Assembly: GCA_020744425.1 (NCBI GenBank)
Contig: JAGMUV010000001.1
Span: 2,914,001-2,978,000, forward strand
Direction of reading: 5' to 3'
DNA from: Dactylonectria macrodidyma
Taxonomy: Eukaryota > Ascomycota > Sordariomycetes > Hypocreales > Nectriaceae
Length of the DNA stretch: 64,000 nucleotides
Shown: positions 11,440 through 22,694 of the stretch, one piece after another
Numbering within the stretch: the first letter of the stretch is position 1
How the letters are laid out: each line of letters begins with the position of its first letter
Notes under the pieces: model-generated
What the model was told of the DNA's origin: nothing
What the model saw: only the letters and a program-made list of their open reading frames with translations
Database searches by the model: none
Made by a program: the position numbers and the translations under genes

Positions 11440-12162
11440 GTCAACCTCCCTACTCTCGAGGGCTGCGCCAGAGCCTGTATTGTTGAGTTGGGGACCAGAG
11501 CCGTGATGGTGGAACTGATTGCCTCCCTCGTCCGGCACAGATGGTTCCACCGCTGATAGGTCGTCAATCGCACCCCGAAATTCCTTGGCCTACGCCTCTG
11601 TCGCATCCTTGATGGCGCCGTCCTCGGCCATGACGAGCATCGCTTCCATTATCCGCACCATCAGGATCTCTACCGCCTTTTCCCTCCGTTGCTGTCGCAC
11701 AGGGGGGCAAGGTAGCGAGCCCGCCTCAACGTCTGCGGTTAAAGAGCGATTTGCTCGAACATATCCTGCAAGATATTAGCCTTCTTATCGCATTCCTCAA
11801 GCGAGCGCATCGCATCGTAGACGGTTCGCGAGGCGGTTGCCTTTCAGTTGATCTTTGACAATCTCGAGAGCGTGCTGAACAAGGCCAGGCCGTTGGCCCG
11901 CCGCATGAAAAGTCGGCGGGAGGTCTGTGTCGTCCTTCATTGTCTCATAGTTCTCCGCGGCCTTTCGGAGCGTAGTGGTTATGACCGCGATGGAATTAAC
12001 GACTTCGTCACCAAGCATCTTTGACCGAACGACAAGATTAGGCTTGTACGATTGAATGGTACTGATTGTGTAGGAAGCCTGTGATGGTAGGGGCTCTAGA
12101 TCGCAAAGGTAGGGTGCGAGTTCCTTTTGTTTCGAGAGCGAAACGAACAAGATGTAATACAT
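11440..12162 (-). pseudogene. Second SesA-sigma gene, inactivated
   Basis: Read on the minus strand, the first part (12162-11797) contains VVNSIAVITTTLRKAAENY, DLPPTFHAAGQRPGLVQHAL and KDQLKGN, aligning with the N-terminal SesA domain of the gene at 9921. Stops and frame changes follow. A later frame reads AIDDLSAVEPSVPDEGG, nearly the same as AIEDLSAMEPSVPDEDS in the intact copy, then HHHGSGPQLNNTGSG, a damaged sigma motif. It is therefore an inverted, decayed paralogue of the neighbouring effector. At least two frameshifts and several stops separate the blocks. Confidence 0.8.
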
Positions 12163-12552
12163 CCGCCCGAGCTCAATATGTCATGGCCACCCTTTGACGC
12201 TGCCATGGCATGCTCACAACCAACAACTGTGACCTAGCACGCCTCATTGCCAATGGTACAACGGCGCTAGTTACAGAATAGTAAATGTACACCATTCGAA
12301 GCCTCCTGAAGCATGACATTGGCTGCCTCACTCGCGACTTGCCGCGGCCACGCCACGTGGAACCACAAATTGCGATGGTTGACGCCCATTGCGCAGCCTT
12401 ATTTCGTTCGTCTGCAGCACAAGGGCTCGGGCGAGGCTGTACCGCGAGATAGCACCCTGCAAACTTCGCTGATTGAGCTGGTATCTCCAAGGGAATCAAA
12501 GCAGCAGCCACCCAACCCCGTGCCAACTTGTTCTAAGAACTCCCTGTTTCTT

Positions 12553-15500
12553 ATGCCGTCGCGAGTATCGAACCTTCCGCAGCCGATCATGCCATCCGGC
12601 CCAAACACAGAGATTCAGAACGCGGGCGCCGCGAGAAGCGTCACTGCGGACCCGTCCATCACCAATTACGGCTCCGGCACCCAAAACAACAACACGGGCG
12701 CCGGCAACCAATACAATGCGCAGAAGCAGTACTTTGGTGGTAAGAAGGAATAGCATCTCTGTTGATAGCATGCGCCTCGCAAAACGACGCAGTAGGGCTA
12801 ATGTCTCGCCTTGAAGTCCAAAATTCGCCGGAAGACGACGACCCATTGCAAGATTGCCAAGATTGCCAAAAATCGCTAGCATTTCTTGAGATGAGTAATC
12901 GATCTAACGACATCGACGGCGCCCTCGAAGGGACGTGTGAATGGCTACCTCGACAAGAGACGTACAGAGACTGGGCCGGCCGCCATCGCGGTCTGCTCTG
13001 GATTAAAGGCAAGCCGGGCTCCGGGAAGTCGACATTGCTGAAGCACCTGCGACGGAGGGTTGAAGCAGAGTCGGGCATGAGCGACAAAGCCGTCATTCTC
13101 TCGTTCTTCTTCCACGGACGAGGCGGTGAACTGCAGAGAACGCCACTTGGCCTCTTCCGATCCCTCCTTCACCAGCTCCTCGACTGGATCCTACTCGACC
13201 TGAAGAAGCTCGTCGATCGGAACCTACTCGACCTGAAGAATCCCCTCGACCGGAACAAGCTCTGCGAGCGGAACCCATTGCAGGGCCTCGTGGGCATGTT
13301 TAAACATCGGCGACAGACCATGGGTGACCCAGGTAAGAAGTGGGGCTGGCATGTGCGCGAGCTGCAGGGCTTTTTCGAGTCGTCGATGCCGAAGGTCTTG
13401 GAGAAATGGTCGGTCTGGCTCTTTGTCGACGCGCTGGACGAGAGCGGGAAAGCAAACGCGATCGATCTGGTCAAGCAATTCAAGTCCCTGCTCCAGAAGC
13501 TGCCATCCGCCGGTCTACGGTTTGGAATCTGTTTTACTTGTCGCCACTACCCGATTCTGGACTGGAATTACGGGCTAGAAATATGCCTCGAGCGTGAAAA
13601 TGAAAGGGACATCTTGACCTACGTAAAGACAAGACTTACGACCGGGAATGCCCGAGCCATACATTTGATAACCGATCGGGCTGCGGGCGTTTTCCTATGG
13701 GCATATCTCGTGGTGGACCGTGTTCTGGAGCTTGACCTGGAGGGGGAGGGATCGAAGATCGAAGCAGAAATCCAGCGCATCCCTCCAGACTTGGATGCAT
13801 TGTACTACGGACTCATCCAGAGCATGAAAGCGAGGTTGACGTCTCGAAAACTAATCCAATGGATCTGCTTTTCTGCAAAACCGCTATCAATAGACGAGTT
13901 ACGATGGGCCATGGCCGTCGACCCTGACTGCTCACACAAGTCCTTACAACAATGCCAGCAGTCAGAGGATTATACGGGGAACAACGAGACGATGGAGAGG
14001 AGGATCAAAACGCTCAGCTGTGGCCTTGCCGAGACGGTGCCGTCGTTCAACTCGCGGAGTGTGCAGTTTATCCACCAGTCGGTCAAGGACTTTTTTATAG
14101 AAAAGGGCCTGTCAGCTTTAGCGCCTTTAGACGGCAGCCTGGTGTCAAGCGACCTGGCAGTCGGTCGCGCGCATTACAGCCTATCCCGGACCTGTATCCG
14201 CTACTTGGCAATGGAAGAGATCGTGCGGTCAATAGTCTATGGTCGGGTCGGCCTAGAAACTGAGTTCCCTCTACTACGCTACGCCACGACGTCGTGGGTG
14301 TCTCATACGAGACAAGGAGAGGCCAAAGGAATATGCCAAGACGACCTTTTGCAGTATTTCAGCTGGCCATCAGAAGGTCTTATGCAACTATGGGTACGCG
14401 TTTACCAGGCAATAAACGGACATTCCCGCGATTGCCCACCGGAAGGAACAAGCCTACTCCACATCGTATCAAGATATGAGTTGACGCAACTGTTGTCAGT
14501 CATTTTGCAAAAGGCAGATCAATTAGGAATCGATATTAACTGTCGAGATCATTATGGATGGACCCCACTGTTATGGGCCACCGAGCAGGGACATGACACC
14601 ATCATCAAGCTGCTACTCGATACTGGCAAAGTCGACGTCAACGCGAGAGACAAGTATGACGGGGGGACGCCGCTTTGGCGGGCCGCCGAGCGAGGACACG
14701 AAACTATCGTCAAGCTGCTGCTCGATACTGGCAAGGTCGACGTCAACGCAAGAGACAAGTACGGCGGGGAGACGCCGCTATGGCGGGCCGCTAGGCGGTG
14801 GGATAAGGCCATCGTCAAGCTGCTGCTTGATACTGGCAAGGTCGATGTCAATGCGAGAGATGAGTACGGCCGGACGCCGCTACGGTGGACCGCCGAGGGA
14901 GGGCATGAGGCCATCGTCAAGCTGCTGCTCGATACTGGCAAGGCCGACGTCGACGCAAGAGATAACGACGGCCGGTCGCCGCTGCGGCAGGCCGCCAAGC
15001 AGGCACACGAGGCCATCGTCAAGCTGCTGCTCGATACCGGCAAGGTCGACGTCGACGCGAGAGACAAGTATAACGGGGGGACGCCGCTTTGGCGGGCCGC
15101 CGATCGGGGACACGAAACTATCGTCAAGCTGCTGCTCGATACCGGCAAGGTCGACGTCAACGCAAGAGACAAGTACGGCGGGGATACGCCGCTATGGCGG
15201 GCCGCTAGGCGGTGGGATAAGGCCATCGTTAAGCTGCTGCTCGATACTGGCAAGGTTGATGTTAACGCGAGAGACGAGCTCGGCCAGATGCCGCTATCTT
15301 GGGCCGCTGAGGTGGGGCATGTAGCCATCGTCAAGCTACTGCTTAATACCGGTAAGGTTGACGTCGACGCGAGAGATAAGTACGGCCAGACGCCGTTATT
15401 GAAGGCCACCAGGCGGGGGCATAAGGCCATTGTTAAGCTGCTGCTTGATACCGGCAAGGTCGACGTCGACGCGAGAGATGCGTGCAGCCGGACGCCGCTA

Positions 15501-16037
15501 GGGTGGGCCACCCAAGGGGGGCTCGTGGCCATCACCAAGCTGCTGCTCGATACCGACAAGGTCGATGTCGACGCGAGAGATAAGTACGGCCAGATGCCAT
15601 ACAGTTGGTCATATCATGACCTCAAGGGACTGTCCACTGAGGTTCAAGGAGTTGCCCGCACAAGCAGCACAGGTCTAAGATCCGGTTCTACCCTGAGGCG
15701 CAACTCCCGGACTGGCTCCAGTTCTGTTTTGACCGATTTAGTAGAAAGCACTTCAGTAACGCGGCGGGCATCTTTGTCCGATGCAATGGTGGAAGTCTCT
15801 GCGGAAGCCGACTGGCGCACTCCCTCTGCTGCATGCACGCAACTTATCAGCGATGACGCAGTTTCTGTCGCAGATATCTGTGAAGGCAGGCAAAGTAACC
15901 GACAACAAGAGAAGTTGGGGATGGCTGCTGAGTCCCAGTGCCTTGATAATACTTCCCTCGGGGCATCAAAACGGAACATAGCTCCAGAGGTTGCCTTGTA
16001 TGGTAATTCAACCGTCAAGCGAGCAAAGCAGGAGTAA
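12553..16037 (+). CDS. sigma-NACHT-ankyrin NLR receptor
   Basis: Spliced product 1,143 residues: exon 1 12553-12739, intron 12740-12792 (53 nt, GTAAGA...CGCAG), exon 2 12793-16037. Splicing removes a TAG and joins the sigma motif (residues 36-61, NYGSGTQNNNTGAGNQYN) in frame to the receptor. Next come KSLAFLEM and ALEGTCEWL, typical of the NACHT approach; the P-loop GKPGSGKST (135-143); Walker B WLFVDALDE (near 271-279); CFTCRHYP (309-316); AGVFLWAYLV (360-369); and FIHQSVKDFF (488-497). Ten ankyrin repeats of 34-35 residues (about 648-992) share LLLDTGKVDVNARD, followed by a Ser/Thr-rich disordered tail. The start is the last in-frame cluster of ATGs before the motif; an in-frame ATG at 12313 is less likely. 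Probable role: ligand sensor that oligomerises and templates SesA-sigma. Confidence 0.9.
13191..13256 (+). repeat. 33-bp in-frame duplication inside the NACHT domain
   Basis: CTACTCGACCTGAAGAA starts two adjacent 33-bp units, giving LLDLKKLVDRN then LLDLKNPLDRN, with a shorter third echo (KLCERN) after. It lies between the P-loop and Walker B, where NACHT proteins vary in length. Confidence 0.85.
14547..15615 (+). repeat. Ten near-identical ankyrin repeats (102-105 bp units)
   Basis: Each unit encodes a variable head (for example GGTPLWRAAERGHETIV or GRTPLRWTAEGGHEAIV) and a nearly invariant tail KLLLDTGKVDV. Units 2-3 and 6-7 are almost the same and are offset by exactly 414 bp, so a four-unit block was duplicated recently. 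Variation is concentrated at the positions after TPL and before the second helix, the exposed face of ankyrin repeats. Confidence 0.9.
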
Positions 16038-17460
16038 AGGAAGGAACCCTCTCAAAATGGCCGCCTCAGGCGACATTGGCATCATGCAAGGGTAGATCCT
16101 TCATGCTTGCCAGCGTGGATCTAGGATTGATTTGGGATATGGGACAGATTTTGGGATATGGACATTCTCGACGACTCCCCTGAGCCCCTATTTTGTCACG
16201 GCCTCGTCCTCCGAACAGTTGATAGGGCAGCTGGTGCACCTGGTTGATTGCTACATTGCGATCAATGCCCGATCTTTTGCCTTAGAGGTGTGCCGTAACA
16301 CATTTCCCCTCAGGACCTTCACAGAGCAGACCCTCTCAAAGGCTGCCGGTACCTCCTCTACCTTCTCGTTTCCCTTATTGTCGCACAATGCGCCAGTTGG
16401 CTCATCTTTTCTTGCCGGAGAAGAAAAGCATTTTGGGTTTCCACATCAGCTATGTTGCCCTCCCAATTCTGGAAAATTATATAGCACTGAACATTGACAC
16501 TGAGCCTGAACCCCACTGTACTGCTGTGTGGTCATCCCCACCATCGCTTGACGCCTCAGCAGTGCTCCCCTCCCCGTGCTGTAATTCCTACCCTAGAGTA
16601 GCCAAATTCAGATCTTGGGCTCGCATCTGTTCCCTTATTAGGGGCCGATTCCTTCTTTCTAGAGTGACCGAAAACAGACCCTCGTTTGCATCTGTTCCCT
16701 TTTTAAGGGCCTAGTCATACTTCAGGACCTGAAGTGGGTTGGTGGGAGGGGTCCATATGTGGACAAAGGTATGTCGCTACTTGCCGCCTCCCTCAAGGAG
16801 AAACATGTGACTCCTTACAAACCCCAACGTTAGAAAAGGTTCGTACGCTCCCCGATCCGGACACGTTCTCTATGCTTGCCACTAGAGAGTGGTACACAGC
16901 AACCAAGTGATGATGACCAAGATGATCACGATAGTCCTTCTCCTATGATAGACCAAGTCGGCCGTCGCAAATGCATGGGAAGGATTGCATGTCAAGACAA
17001 GACAACCACCAATGGTTCAATTTATTAATCCCCCTTACTTTCACATCTGTTATGATCAATTAAACTGTCGTTCCCTCTCATGCTCCTGACGGTGACGTAA
17101 TAATGTGCACATGTCAAAGGTTTTGAACTGTCCTTGCTGACTATTGGATGCACCTCACTGACGAGAAACGCAATACACTCGCAAGTTCATCCATTCGTTC
17201 ATTAACTCTTCCTGCCTTTTCTCGTTCATAGTATCCTAACTAAGTAAAGCCCTTCAGGCGACCACGCAAGCAGCAACGAGTGCGAGTCGTCCCGGCACCT
17301 GATACCCCTGTTGAAGCACTCCGCATACAAGCAAAATCCCCTCAGCCAGTCTAGGTCTGATAGAAAAATAGAACACATCTGCTAAGCGGCTAAGCCTTAG
17401 CGCCTAGCCCTTAACCTTCTTTGCAACTTACATACTTAAAGATATATATATCTTAAGTCT
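16038..17460. other. Gene-free stretch downstream of the NLR
   Basis: No credible coding sequence. A sequence like GCATCTGTTCCCTTNTTA followed by RGGGCC occurs twice, near 16623 and 16688, 65 bp apart. Composition is still normal; the AT-rich block begins near 17,690. Confidence 0.6.
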
Positions 17461-17464
17461 TCGC

Positions 17465-17680
17465 TGTTGAAACCGCTGTTCGGACTTTTGTTTCTGCGCT
17501 GCCGCGTTCCTTGTTGCTGCGTTTCTGTACAGTCACGTGTTTGCATTGCTTGAGTTGTTATGAGACGAAGGACTCGATTGATTGGTCGGCCTAGTTACAG
17601 ATAGACTCTTATCCCTCCTCCTTTAAACCTCCCTCTGCTACATCCTTCTATCTTAGTCCTTTTGCGCGTGAATAATAGCC
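17465..17680 (+). repeat. Un-mutated reference copy of a dispersed repeat (family E)
   Basis: This GC-normal sequence has AT-shifted relatives at about 39083-39290 (same orientation) and, inverted, at 21480-21690, 42985-43140 and 59255-59420. In the copies aligned by eye nearly all differences are C-to-T or G-to-A, for example GGCCGACCAATC versus GGTTAATTAATT. It is probably the end of a retroelement whose other copies were RIP-mutated. Confidence 0.7.
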
Positions 17681-17797
17681 ACATTACTTATAACTTATAT
17701 TATCTACCCTTTATTAATATTAACTAATAACTTAAGGAATGCTATTTCTTTTAAAGATATTTTAATTATTAGCTTTACTACTAGTTAACATACTTAA

Positions 17798-18344
17798 TAT
17801 AAAGGCTATAGTAGTAGAAGGAGTAGAAGGAGTGGAAGGTTATTAGTAGAACTTGGCAATTGTGGGTTAAGGAATTAACTAATCAGAAAAGGGATTGAAG
17901 ATTTAGAAAGAGCAGAAAAAGACGATTAGAAAAATAGTCAGTTTGATATAATTAGTTAAGAAATGTATATATTAATGATAATAATCCTTCTAGACTGGCC
18001 CAAAAAAAGCCCTAACTTTATAGAGAGATTGCTATTTAGTTATATATCTAATCTAAGAGAGGATTTAAATAATTTATTATAGTAAAACTAGGTAAAACGT
18101 ATTCTAAGTTTTAAGACTATTAGATATATATCTAATATTTAAACTCTAATCTTATTAAAGGTTCTTATTATAGATATCTTTTATAGTTATAATATAAAAA
18201 AGATAGGCTTTTTAAAGTATATTATATACTATTATAAAACTAAAAATCAGAAGATTTTAAATATATTATTTATAATCTTATTTAATAGAAGCTAAAGGAG
18301 ATATTTCTTTATTAATTATATATTTTATATATAAGGATTTTATA
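17798..18344 (+). mobile_element. Solo LTR, 547 bp, heavily RIP-mutated (copy D)
   Basis: Aligns end to end without length change with the 547-bp LTRs at 18882 and 41677. The canonical TGTAAAGG...CTTTACA ends have become TATAAAGG...TTTTATA. The differences are transitions of the RIP type. No target duplication can be seen any longer. Confidence 0.8.
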
Positions 18345-18398
18345 GCTTCTTTTAAATATATTTCCTTATAATATATTTATTACTTAAGGACTTATATA

Positions 18399-18805
18399 AT
18401 GTATATAATAAGCGAGTGGCGTAGATAAGCGAGCGGCATAGTGAGATTTTTACTTTAAATTATAATTTTAAAATAATTCTTAAAATTTTAAACTAGGCCT
18501 AAAATAGTTAAAATTCTAAACTTAGCTTATTTATAATATATATTATATTTAACATTTTTTTAAGCTATAAATACTTCTTACGCTAGTAGTATAAAATTCG
18601 CACTATTTTTATTATTATTTTTACTTATAACTAGCTTAATAATTTTTTTAAAAGTCTAAAAAAAATACTAGCTTATTAACTATTTAGTTAAAGATTTAAA
18701 ATTAAATCTCTAAAAATCCTAGAGCTATATTAGCTATTTTTAAAAAATTTAAGTTTAGAGTTTTAAGTGTACAGTATATGTGCGCCGCTTGCTTATCACA
18801 TACAT
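18399..18805 (+). mobile_element. Vader/Tan1-like pogo MITE (copy 1)
   Basis: 407 bp between TA dinucleotides with ends ATGTATATAATAAGCGAG and, inverted at the right, ATGTATGTGATAAGCAAG. The end word GAGTGGCGTA/GAGCGGCATA occurs twice at the left end and is matched at the right. An internal TTCGCACTRTTTTT core is shared with the other copies. Confidence 0.75.
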
Positions 18806-18881
18806 TATACTTATTATTATGTTTTATATTATATAGTTCTTTTACTTTAGTAATTAGTACTTAGTGATCTAGTTTTATATA

Positions 18882-19428
18882 TGTAAAGGCTATAGCAGTG
18901 GAAGGAGTGGAAGGAGTGGAAGGTTATTGGTGGAACTCGGCGATTGTGGGTCAAGGAATTAACCAATCAGAAAAGGGATTGAAGATTTAGAAAGAGCAGG
19001 GAAAGACGATTAGAAAGGTAGTCAGTTTGATGTGATTGGTTGAGAAATGCATGTATTGATGATGATAATCCTTCTGGACTGGCTAGAGAAAAGCCCCAGC
19101 TTTATAGAGAGATTGCTGTCCGGTCACATGTCCAATCTAACAGGGGATTTGGACAATTTGTCATAGTAAAACCGGGTAAGACGTGTCCCGAGTTTTAGGA
19201 CTGTTGGACGTATGTCTGATGCTTGAACTCTAACCTTATTGAAGGTTCTTATTATAGATGTCTTTTGTAGTTATAATATAAGGAAGATAGGCTTTCTGAG
19301 GCATATTATATACCGTTATAAAGCTAAAAATCAGGAGATTTTGAATATGTTATTTATAGTCTTATTTAATAAGAGCTAAAGGAGATATTTCCTTATCAGT
19401 TATATATTTTATATATAAGGACTTTACA
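18882..19428 (+). mobile_element. Solo LTR, 547 bp (copy A) with 5-bp target duplication ATATA
   Basis: Begins TGTAAAGGCTATAG and ends GGACTTTACA, giving 7-bp inverted ends TGTAAAG/CTTTACA. Flanked on both sides by ATATA (18877-18881 and 19429-19433). No internal retrotransposon sequence remains. Largely free of RIP compared with copy D, which lies 540 bp to the left. Confidence 0.9.
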
Positions 19429-19594
19429 ATATATTATATATAAAGCCTTAATTCTCTAATCTAACTTCTAGAGTGGAAGATTTAATTATAAGCTTATTAT
19501 TTCTACTAGTGGGAACCTGGTCCTGACTTATTTATAATAACTAGTTTTTAAAGTATTTGAAGTATTATACTATTAAGTCCTTTATTTTTCTATA

Positions 19595-20030
19595 ACGTAC
19601 ATAATAAGCGAGTGCACCAACCAAGTGAGTGCACCAGAGCAAGTTTACACCTTAAACACGATTTTTAAAAAACGTCTTAAAAATTCAAACTACGCTTAAA
19701 ATGGCTATAATTTAAAAAATAGATGTATTAATTTAATTATAATAATTAAATATTTTTCTAGGTTTTTATAAAAACTCTTTATAAAGTTATTTAAAATAAT
19801 CTTATTCGCACTGTTTTTTTTCTTATTTTTATTTTTAAAAAGCTAAGTAAATTTTTTAAAAGTCTAGAAAAAATACTATCTTATGACTTTTTTATTTAAA
19901 GATCTAAAGTTAATTCCTTAAAATTCCTAGAACTATATATCTAATTTTAGAAAATTGAAAATTTTGACTTTTAGCTGTACAGTATAAGTGGTGCACTCAC
20001 TTGGTTGGTGCACTCGCTTATCATGTACGT
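19595..20030 (+). mobile_element. Vader/Tan1-like pogo MITE (copy 2), 436 bp
   Basis: TA-flanked. Left end ACGTACATAATAAGCGAG; the right end is its inverted match. Word GAGTGCACCA occurs twice at each end, spaced about 18 bp. Contains the shared core TTCGCACTGTTTTTTTTCTT. Length and TIR layout fit the non-autonomous Vader element of Aspergillus niger (from memory, about 437 bp with 44-bp TIRs). Confidence 0.85.
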
Positions 20031-20048
20031 TATATATTTTCTATTATA

Positions 20049-21021
20049 ATATATATAATAAGTGAGTTAGAAATATAAGTGAGTTCAAAAGCATATTATG
20101 TAGCTAAAATAAGTAATTTTAGATTTCTTAAAACTAGATATAAAACTTATTAAAATCTAAAAACACATTTTTAAAATAAATTAGAAAAAAAGTTAGAAAA
20201 TAGTATTTTTTTAAAGAATTTTAAAATTTTATTAAGCTTATTATAAGTAAAAATAGTAAAAAAAACAGTGCGAATTCTATATTACTAGCGCTATAAATAT
20301 ATATATTAGAGGTCACTGAGTAGTAGAAGTATAAGCTTATAGCTTATATAAGGATATTCTTTATAAGGAGTAATAAAGTAAGAGGTATATGAAGATAAGA
20401 GTGTCTTATCAGAAGATAGTTTATTATAGTGTATGATGATAGTGTATGATTCTATTATATGAGGAAATAAGCCCTAGGAGTAGTCCTTCTTTTATAGACA
20501 AATTAAGCCAGCAAATATATAGTCACTAAAACATAAGATATACCATTAAAAAGACCAAAAATTCAGCTATTTAGTGGTATTATTTTTGTAATTATGTGTT
20601 AAGGAAATGCCGAGATATCTTAATTTTAAATCACGGAGGAATTGAAAGCTTGGATTATAAAGCAAAATTGCCTGATTTCAAAGTACGGACTAATATTAGG
20701 CCGATTAGGTATTATTGGTTATATAGTGTAAACAGTGTTATTAATACTGTATTTTAGTATATTTAAATAGAATTTTATATAGAATTTTTAAGCTTATTAT
20801 AAAGCTTAAAACTTAGCTTATTAAAGGAGATATATATATTTATATATTTATTTGAGTTTAATAATATATAGCTTAAAAAAATTCCTAAATGTAATATATT
20901 TTATAAATGAGCTAGGTTTAAAATTTTAGTTATTTTAAACTTAATTTAATTTTTTAAGAACTTTTTTAAAATTTTATTTTAAGGTGTATTTTGTAATTTC
21001 TGACTCGCTTATTATATACGT
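20049..21021 (-). mobile_element. Vader-like pogo MITE (copy 3) carrying a nested insertion
   Basis: TA-flanked ends ATATATATAATAAGTGAG and an inverted CTCGCTTATTATATACGT. At 973 bp it is about twice the family size; the extra sequence includes the dispersed repeat that also occurs at 40445-40820. The core is present in reverse (AAAAACAGTGCGAA). Confidence 0.65.
20305..20690 (+). repeat. Dispersed repeat (family G), copy 1
   Basis: About 385 bp starting TTAGAGGTCACTGAGTAG and ending near AAAATTGCCTGATTT. A second copy starts near 40447 (TTAGAAGTCATTGAGTAA) in the same orientation and ends where LTR copy B begins. No coding content is visible. Confidence 0.7.
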
Positions 21022-22440
21022 TATAATATATTATATTATAGTTTAATACAGTATTATTAATACTAGTATATAAGAATTATCTTATATATAAGTTAAAAAA
21101 AAAGAATTAAAGTAAATTAAAGCTGAGTTTTTAAGCTTTAAAGAACATTTTATTTATTTAGCTTATAATATATAATAAAGGCTAAAATTAACTAGCCTAA
21201 CTATAAAAGGCTTACTTAATTAATAATCTTTAGTTATTATATTTTCTAAGTCTTATTTCTAATTATATTAAATAAAAATATAACTTAATAAATTATAATA
21301 AAATAAGATTTATTAAAAGAACTAATTTAAAAAGAGAATAAAGAAAAAAAAAACTATTAATATTACTTTCTTTAAAAATTTAAAAAGCTATAATATATAG
21401 ATTATATAATTATAAGCTAATCTTATATTAATTAAAATATAGTTAAAGGAGTAATCTATTAAAAACTGAAGGAATCTTACTCCTTAATAGCTTAAAAGAT
21501 GTAATAAAAAAAGGTCTAAAAACGAAAAAATAAGAGTTTATTTATAACTAAGTTAACTAATTAATTAAGTTCTTTATTTTATAATAACTTAAGTAATATA
21601 AATATATAATATAAAAATATATTAATAAGAAATATAATAGTATAAAAATAAAAGTTTAAATAGTGGTTTTAATAATAAAATAAAGTAGTTATATAAGCTG
21701 TAATTTATTTAATATTAATTATATTAATTTAAGGTATTTCTATTATAAATAATTATATAATTTCTTTAAAATCTTAAGAAGTTTTATTTATAAAAAATCT
21801 AAATTAAAAAAGTATAAAACTAGCAGTTTAAAGTTAATATAAGGTTTAGATCCTTAAACTACTTCTTTTATCTTATTATTACTATTATTATTTTAATAGA
21901 AAGAGTAAAATATCTTAGTAGTATATGGGTTTAATAAGCTCTTTTTTATTTAGTATTTGTATAATTATTCAATATCTAGGCGTATTATAATAAGTAGTTA
22001 GGTATATGACTATTTTCTACTTTTATATTAAAGTAATTAATAAGATTATATAAGTTTATCGCTCTTTTCATCTTTTATAAGAACTCTGAATGTAATAATG
22101 CTTAGTAATGATAGGGACTTTAAGAAGCCATACTATGACCTCGCCTTAATCAGGTTAGTTTTATTTAAGGCAACACTTATGAGTGATTAACTGTAGGTAA
22201 ACCCTGAGGCTTGATTTAATAATACAAATCTCTATTCACTAGACGAGAGAGATTAGGCAATTTGAATAGTACTTAACTCATGATGAAATAGCTAGATATT
22301 GTACATATTACTACTATCTGATTCGAATGGAAGACGTTTATCAAATCCTATTTTCGACTCTCAGCCCTAGGTTCTGCGATCACAAAGTGACCAACGTCAT
22401 TTAGACCAGGGCCTTTATCTGGTGGCCATTGTTGAGTGGC
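21022..22440. other. AT-rich RIP-degraded sequence
   Basis: No genes. Contains an inverted family-E segment (21480-21690). Base composition returns to normal near 22,080-22,300. Confidence 0.6.
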
Positions 22441-22694
22441 CTCACTGCACAATCGAACCCACAAACGCCTTGTCAGCTAAGCTAAAGATATTTAACACAT
22501 GAGAAGATCTATAATCGTAGATATAAGACTCATCATCTGGAAACTCGTCATCCCACGGATGCTCATTGACCGATCTTAATTCCACGCTAAGCACTGACCT
22601 GACGCATTTCACATCTAGATTTAATAATTTGGTCCTTGAACTTGCATTTCCAGACTTATAGAAAAGAAGAGAGCCCATAGGCAAAGTTGTATTT

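Noticed and set aside
12313..12552. N-terminal extension of the sigma-NACHT NLR from the ATG at 12313
   Set aside because: The frame is open, but the 80 residues show no SesA or other domain and look non-coding; the start at 12553 next to the sigma motif is preferred.
14552..15559. Minus-strand ORF of 335 codons with Ser/Leu repeats
   Set aside because: It is the antisense shadow of the ankyrin array; repeated codons keep the opposite frame open.
14547..15615. CRISPR-like regular repeats
   Set aside because: The units are in-frame ankyrin codons in a eukaryotic gene, with no spacer structure.
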